Positions 59,246 through 64,000 of a stretch of DNA of 64,000 bases are shown in pieces. Below the pieces are notes generated by a model, which searched no databases, had not been told where the DNA came from, and saw only the letters and a program-made list of their open reading frames with translations. Within the stretch, counting starts at the first letter, position 1. Every line of letters starts with the position of its first letter. The translations under genes and the position numbers were made by a program. This stretch comes from Isoetes taiwanensis. Its lineage: Eukaryota; Streptophyta; Lycopodiopsida; Isoetales; Isoetaceae. The stretch is taken from positions 496,145-560,144 of the forward strand of contig JAJEKV010000167.1 of NCBI GenBank assembly GCA_021234155.1, written 5' to 3'.

Positions 59246-60560
59246 AGTCCAGTGCAAAGGCACTCGTGTATATGATACTTGGTGCAAAAGTTATCGGGTG
59301 TTGCAGATACGCAGTGAAAAGAGCAAATATGTTTCTATCAGGTTGTCTTCATATGCAGCATATATCCTACAGCATGATGATCTACTTCAACAAATCGATC
59401 AAAACACCACCTTTCTAAGTGTACATAACATAGGTTTCGGAGATAGCAAGTAGAGATGTCCAACTGCTATTGCCGATTTTTTGTCAATCTAAAACATTTA
59501 AAGATTGAACCTAGTATGAACGTCCATAGTTGAGAATGCAACTACATTCAATAAGTAATGAATTGCATCCATACAAGTTTGTTCATTTTATCATAGGTTT
59601 GTGGGTGGTTCTAAAGTTGGCAATCATGAGTTGTCTTTTTTTTTCATAATAGGAATGCAATGGATGGCTAAATTCCAGTTCCTTCTGCTAAAGTGGTTCT
59701 GACAGGCAAAAAAAAGTTCAAAGCTTTTTTTTTTTGGGTCTCTATAGCTCATTATGGCTCGTTTTGTGGAGCTTATTTATCTAGACTATGTCGCAAACCC
59801 ATAGATAACATATGCCAAAAAGTTACTTGTTTTCTATAATGTCAATCATTATTTTCTAAAAGATCCCTTGATCAAAATCACGTTAGAAAAAGTTGTTTAA
59901 TGCATGACTGCATTATTTTTCATATATTTCATATTAGAAAGTTGTCTAATGCACATCATCTACTTTTTTATATACTTCATATCTTATCCTGTCGTTTCTT
60001 TTGTGGCATTACCAGAACACATTGGGCTTTTCATGGTAGGTGGATGCAATAAAAGTACCCTTTTGTATTTTATCTTGTGTTGCAACATGTTTTCCTTCTT
60101 CTCTTTGAGATTTACACAAATTATAAATTTGTGTAAATTCTAATCCATTAAAAAGGAATCCTTGTGAAAATGATTGTGGCACTTATTTGTGGTCATGAAC
60201 CCAATCCAAAGTCAATCGTCAACCTGAAAGGGTTAAGGAAACAGAATAAAGACGAAGTCTTTGCTGAAAACGAGCAATGAAACTAGAATAAGCCATGGTG
60301 GAAGATGGAATGCCAATTACACACATATCTATTAAGACCCAAATATATTCAGAACCAAATATAACTGCTACGAACCACAGTGTGATAGCATTCCAACAAG
60401 AACCACAATCGTATATCACGTTGGTTGCGCCTTGGTGATGTTAAATTGGTTTGCCCATGCATCTCAGCAATGAAGTTATGCAACTCTGTCATATACCTAA
60501 ATAGCAGCTAGATATTGTTAAATAAGCCATTACATGGTTCAAGAGAAATCATATAATCAT
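59246..60560. other. Intergenic, nothing recognised
   Basis: AT-rich, with short homopolymer runs near 59637 and 59725. No coding content. Confidence 0.4.
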
Positions 60561-60564
60561 GTAA

Positions 60565-60733
60565 CTACTCAAGAACAATAAGTAGTTGTAACATGCTGCA
60601 AGAAAGCATTTTCCTGTAAGAAAAGCTTGAGAAATGGGAGTATCTGCAAGCATTCCAACAAGTGTGGCTGCATATGGCCAAGTAGCAACAAAGGCAGGGA
60701 TAACCATAGCGGCCATGAAAGCGGCTTCAATTC
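60565..60733 (-). pseudogene. Exon-like piece encoding a hydrophobic segment, family unknown
   Basis: After a possible acceptor (TTGCTGATACAG) at 60733, one frame reads IEAAFMAAMVIPAFVATWPY, AATLVGMLADTPISQAFLTG and KCFLAACYNYLLFLSSYM, with two likely membrane helices. No family recognised and no further exons linked. It lies about 440 bp downstream of the Gemin2-like gene on the same strand, so it could be part of another transcript. Confidence 0.35.
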
Positions 60734-61170
60734 CTGTATCAGCAACAATAAGCTAAACATTTTTGAAAAATGAACTCCGGAAGATGGAAAAAGGGGGACA
60801 CTTAAAATTGCTAAAAAGATTTTGGAGGCCAGAATCCAGCATTTACTGCAATTTATGCGTGATTTCCTTATAATCCAGATGCACAACCAGAGACGCCTCT
60901 TTGTCTAGGCCGAGGAAACCGTCCTTGCACATGCATTTATTTGTTCAATATGATCTAAGAACTAAGAATGCTAAGTATTACCTGTTGTCTGCAATCCTAA
61001 AAGCTAGAAGCTAGAATGATCAAATCCGGCTTGTCGCCAAACCTAATTAGTCTAAGACCATAGCACGCACGTTTGCAATATAGAACAAGGATAAAACAAA
61101 CAAATAAAAAGGGGAAGCACCCACACGTACCCCATAGAACCAAGCTCATCTGACTCTGCAAGATCTGAGT

Positions 61171-63537
61171 TCAGATCATCGAAGGCGACCTACAGCTAGC
61201 ACTTATGGCTGTCCTGAATGCAGCACAGGTCTCTGGATCCAAAGATTTGTCAACTATAGCTGCAAGGGCAAATATCCATAGAACTCTATCTTCAGATAAG
61301 CTTTTAATGTCTTCAAACCAAGCAATATGATATCGTAAAAGAGCAGCACGTGAGACCTCATCCAATGCTAAAATAATGCTCATCAATGGTTGATGACCTG
61401 TCTCTTGTATTTGTAGGATATTATTTTCACCAGTCTGATCAGCAGTTGGAAGACTTTCACCAGTCTGATCAGCAGTCAGAAGACCTGCTTCTACGGTATC
61501 TTCAACTGGAGTGAGATCCTGAACTTCAGAGTTAGTCTCCATATCTTCATCACTCTGCATGCTATGCTCTTCCATTTCATCATTTGATATGTCACCCTTA
61601 TCTTCACAGCTGGCATCCATGTTTGACTTACCAAAACAAAAGGCTTGCCACGCCATCTGGTCCCTGAAATGTGTAAAATGCTTGATGGGAGCACTCGTTG
61701 GAAATTTTGATAGAAACTGCATCATAGAACCATGCAATTTGTGAACACACAAACCAACCTTATCCTTTTATTAGTATCATTGAATAGAAATAGAAAACGT
61801 ACCAGTCTAAGTTCTGAAAAATCTGCTAGAAACATATTCTCCCACTCCTTTGATGGCAACACTTCTGGTGCACATGATGGAATGCTTGGAATCTTCGGCA
61901 TGTATGATGTTTGCTCCGCCAACAATTTTTCTGGGGCTATCTTAGCAACTTTAACACGTGGACATTGTGTGGCTTCCCATCTGACAATTTACCAGCCCAA
62001 GGAGATGTCATTGGGTAAGATAAGCATGGCTTATAAATGCATGCTCTGCAGAATTTAAGATTTGACAACCATATCAGATTGCTCTAGATCCTTGGCCTGG
62101 TTTTGGCATAAATCCCAAGCAGTAAAAGACCTACTTTAATCAAATAACCAATTAAAAAAGACACTAATAGGAATGTAAATTTATGCCAATACAATTCCGT
62201 ATTCTCCTTAACTCACCTTATATTTATGATCAGTTGCCAATAAGAGAGGTGCTTATTGCAGACAATCTATATAGCAAACGAGATGAACCTTTACATGTTA
62301 TGCATACATAATTATAAAAGCATTACCTTACACGTCGTAAGTATTCCTATCCATCTTGAGGCGGTCCTGAGTCAAAGTCTGGTTCCCCATCAACAGCAAA
62401 TGCTGGCTGTTGGAAAGTCCCGTCATCATCATTTTCATCTTCTTCATATGCCTCTTCATCCTCTTTGGCAAAGTCATTGATAGCACAAGTGGTTAACACT
62501 TCAAATTCATGTTCAGGGGACACGTCTGCAACGAAAACATGACTTTAGCTGACAAAGAAAATGAATTCTTTTAATGTTTCAAATGTTAAATTGCATTACA
62601 CCAAAAATACCAGAATAAGAGAGGCTATGAAATATAGATGCAAATGACAACCAGTAACATGAGACATAGCTGAAAGTAGTACCAGTGTAAATATACAAAG
62701 AATGTGAAGAGAATGCTAAAGTTTGTATAATTACTAGTGGCAAAGATCTCCCTGGATGTGACAAATTTCTCAGGAACCTGCTGTTTCTTTGAACCATTCT
62801 TTGCTCTCGAACTCCATTTTGAGTTTTCTTTTGAACAGTACAGTTCCTGAAAATTCATGCAGATGTCAGGGTAACATGAATTCCATTTAGTCGTTGTAGC
62901 TTCATCGACCTGATAAAACAAAAGATCCTTGCTGTTATACTGGATCCGTTTACGACCTTCATTCTTTTGGAAATATTTGTTAGACTTGAACTGCATTTTG
63001 AGTTCTCAGCTTGTGGATGGTAGATTTTTCGTAACACAGAAGCGATATCAGAGTGCAATGAATTCCAGTTAGTCATAACAGCTTCATCAACCTGACAAGA
63101 CAAAAGCTGCTATACCGAATACGCTTACATCCATGTGGTATTGGATTGTTTCCAGTCTGAGATGAAGGTTGAGGTTTGCATCCCAAATTCTCAAGAAATT
63201 CATCATGCCCCTCAAAATCAACCCTATGATCCTCAATTGCACCATTTCTAATCCCTTCTGTTGCATGCTCTGTGATTTCGTCTTGCATCGCACGATCCAA
63301 TTCCAAAGCATCAGCCTGATCATCATGTCTTGTCAAGAAATCCCCATTTTCTGCCCTATCTTTATCCTTTACTTCATTTCGTGCAACCGACTTAGGTTCA
63401 TCTAATGCATTCAAACTGTTTTCAAGAAGCTGGTTTTTACGAACACGAATGAAAGCCTCCAATTCTGGTGTTAAGAGGAGACACTGCGTCTCCATATCTG
63501 TGCTCCGAACTTGGAAAGGTAAAAAAACCATAGCCAC
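61171..63537 (-). pseudogene. Gemin2/SIP1-like gene (SMN-complex component), one in-frame stop
   Basis: Known role: Gemin2 holds Sm proteins during snRNP assembly. N-terminal part 62780-63537: METQCLLLTPELEAFIRVRK, an acidic linker, GCKRIRYS and VDEAVMTNWNS, the latter block duplicated about 175 bp on. Exon 62327-62525: QQPAFAVDGEPDFDSGPPQD then G-stop-EYLRRVR; TAG at 62347-62349 replaces the conserved Leu of the DGLEYLRRVRWEA family block. Exon 61803-61980: CPRVKVAKIAPE, SYMPKIPSIPSCAPEVLPSK, EWENMFLADFSELR. Last exon 61171-61716: WQAFCFGK, LLRYHIAWFEDIKSLSEDRV, LWIFALAAIVDKSLDPETCA then AFRT. Splice phases agree (R split AG|A). Except for the stop and N-terminal indels it looks intact, so it may be a live gene with sequence errors. 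Confidence 0.8.
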
Positions 63538-64000
63538 GCCTGCGAAGGAATGGGGCTGGATGACCGAGAGTTTACAGGCAGCACCCAGTTTGGAGCAGTC
63601 ACCAGCATATGCTAGGTATATGCCGACATATACCTGGATATGCCCAGGGTTTGCCCCCCTAGGGGCAACCCAAAAAGGATAGATGGATTACATATAGCAA
63701 ATATCAGTGCATCATGAACCAAACATATCATATACGTATAACAAATACTGATGCAACATAAAATATGAAATAGACTAAGGCCAACCATTATCCATGTCAA
63801 ACATAATATATACATGCTCGATATAACACGCTTGCCAAACCATGAGAATGCTCATGCTACCCCATGCTAGACATCATGCCCAATACTCATAACTTGGATA
63901 TGTACATGTCCACTATAGATTATAATTTTCATGAGAAATCACCCAATTTTGGAGCTCTAATGATATGCATCGTGTTAAAATGCGAAATGCAGAAAGTTAT
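63538..64000. other. Upstream of the Gemin2-like gene
   Basis: GC-richer stretch 63538-63680 with a possible acceptor CCTTCGCAG just before 63537, so earlier exons or a 5' UTR exon may exist. Three ATATGC words cluster at 63608-63640. The rest is AT-rich, with no coding exon recognised. Confidence 0.35.

Overview
The window reads as nuclear DNA of a land plant with a large, repeat-rich genome. It has long introns with GT/AG borders, few genes, many retrotransposons, and plant gene families: SAUR, plastid-type J-domain protein, pentatricopeptide repeat (PPR), peroxisomal SDR with a C-terminal SKL, Gemin2. The PPR fragment wording and abundance, with DIRS-type and LINE debris, makes me favour a homosporous fern or similar seed-free plant; this is an inference, not a demonstration.

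Layout. 1-1720: decayed LINE (+). 2341-4275 (-): five-exon 2,4-dienoyl-CoA reductase-like SDR with several frame breaks. 4793-5677: Mutator-like non-autonomous element with ~90-bp inverted ends and a 9-bp target duplication. 5840-15155 continuing at 25443-26938: one DIRS-like tyrosine-recombinase retrotransposon with inverted terminal repeats, an internal copy of its outer end, and a recombinase fragment at 12410-12955. It is split by Helitron A (15156-25442), which carries a SAUR gene with one nonsense codon and a 5'-truncated LINE. 27250-27745: another LINE 3' end. 29207-29940 (-): intact three-exon J-domain gene, the best live gene here. 32437-40526: Helitron B, with the same 5' and 3' termini as Helitron A, carrying a scrambled spermidine synthase fragment, a PPR pseudogene, an unidentified exon and a decayed internal 3' terminus. 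41177-52875: Ty3/gypsy element with TGTTC target duplications, its right LTR split by a non-coding LTR element (46492-51731) with GCAGG duplications. 52881-58900: DIRS-related non-coding DNA split by another LINE (about 54513-57250). 61171-63537 (-): Gemin2/SIP1-like gene with one in-frame stop and an internal duplication.

The main story is nesting and gene capture. Two Helitrons share the 5' end TCAATCTTGTTAATTTGGG and the 3' end GCCCGGC-AAC-GCCGGGC-ACCATAACTAG, and both contain host gene pieces. A second theme is a conserved GGGTTTT/AAAACCC/GGGTTTT hairpin module shared by the LINE 3' ends and the DIRS-like element. Many frame breaks may be real decay, but the two LTR pairs differ mostly at CAG/CTG sites, so some could be consensus errors at methylated CHG positions.
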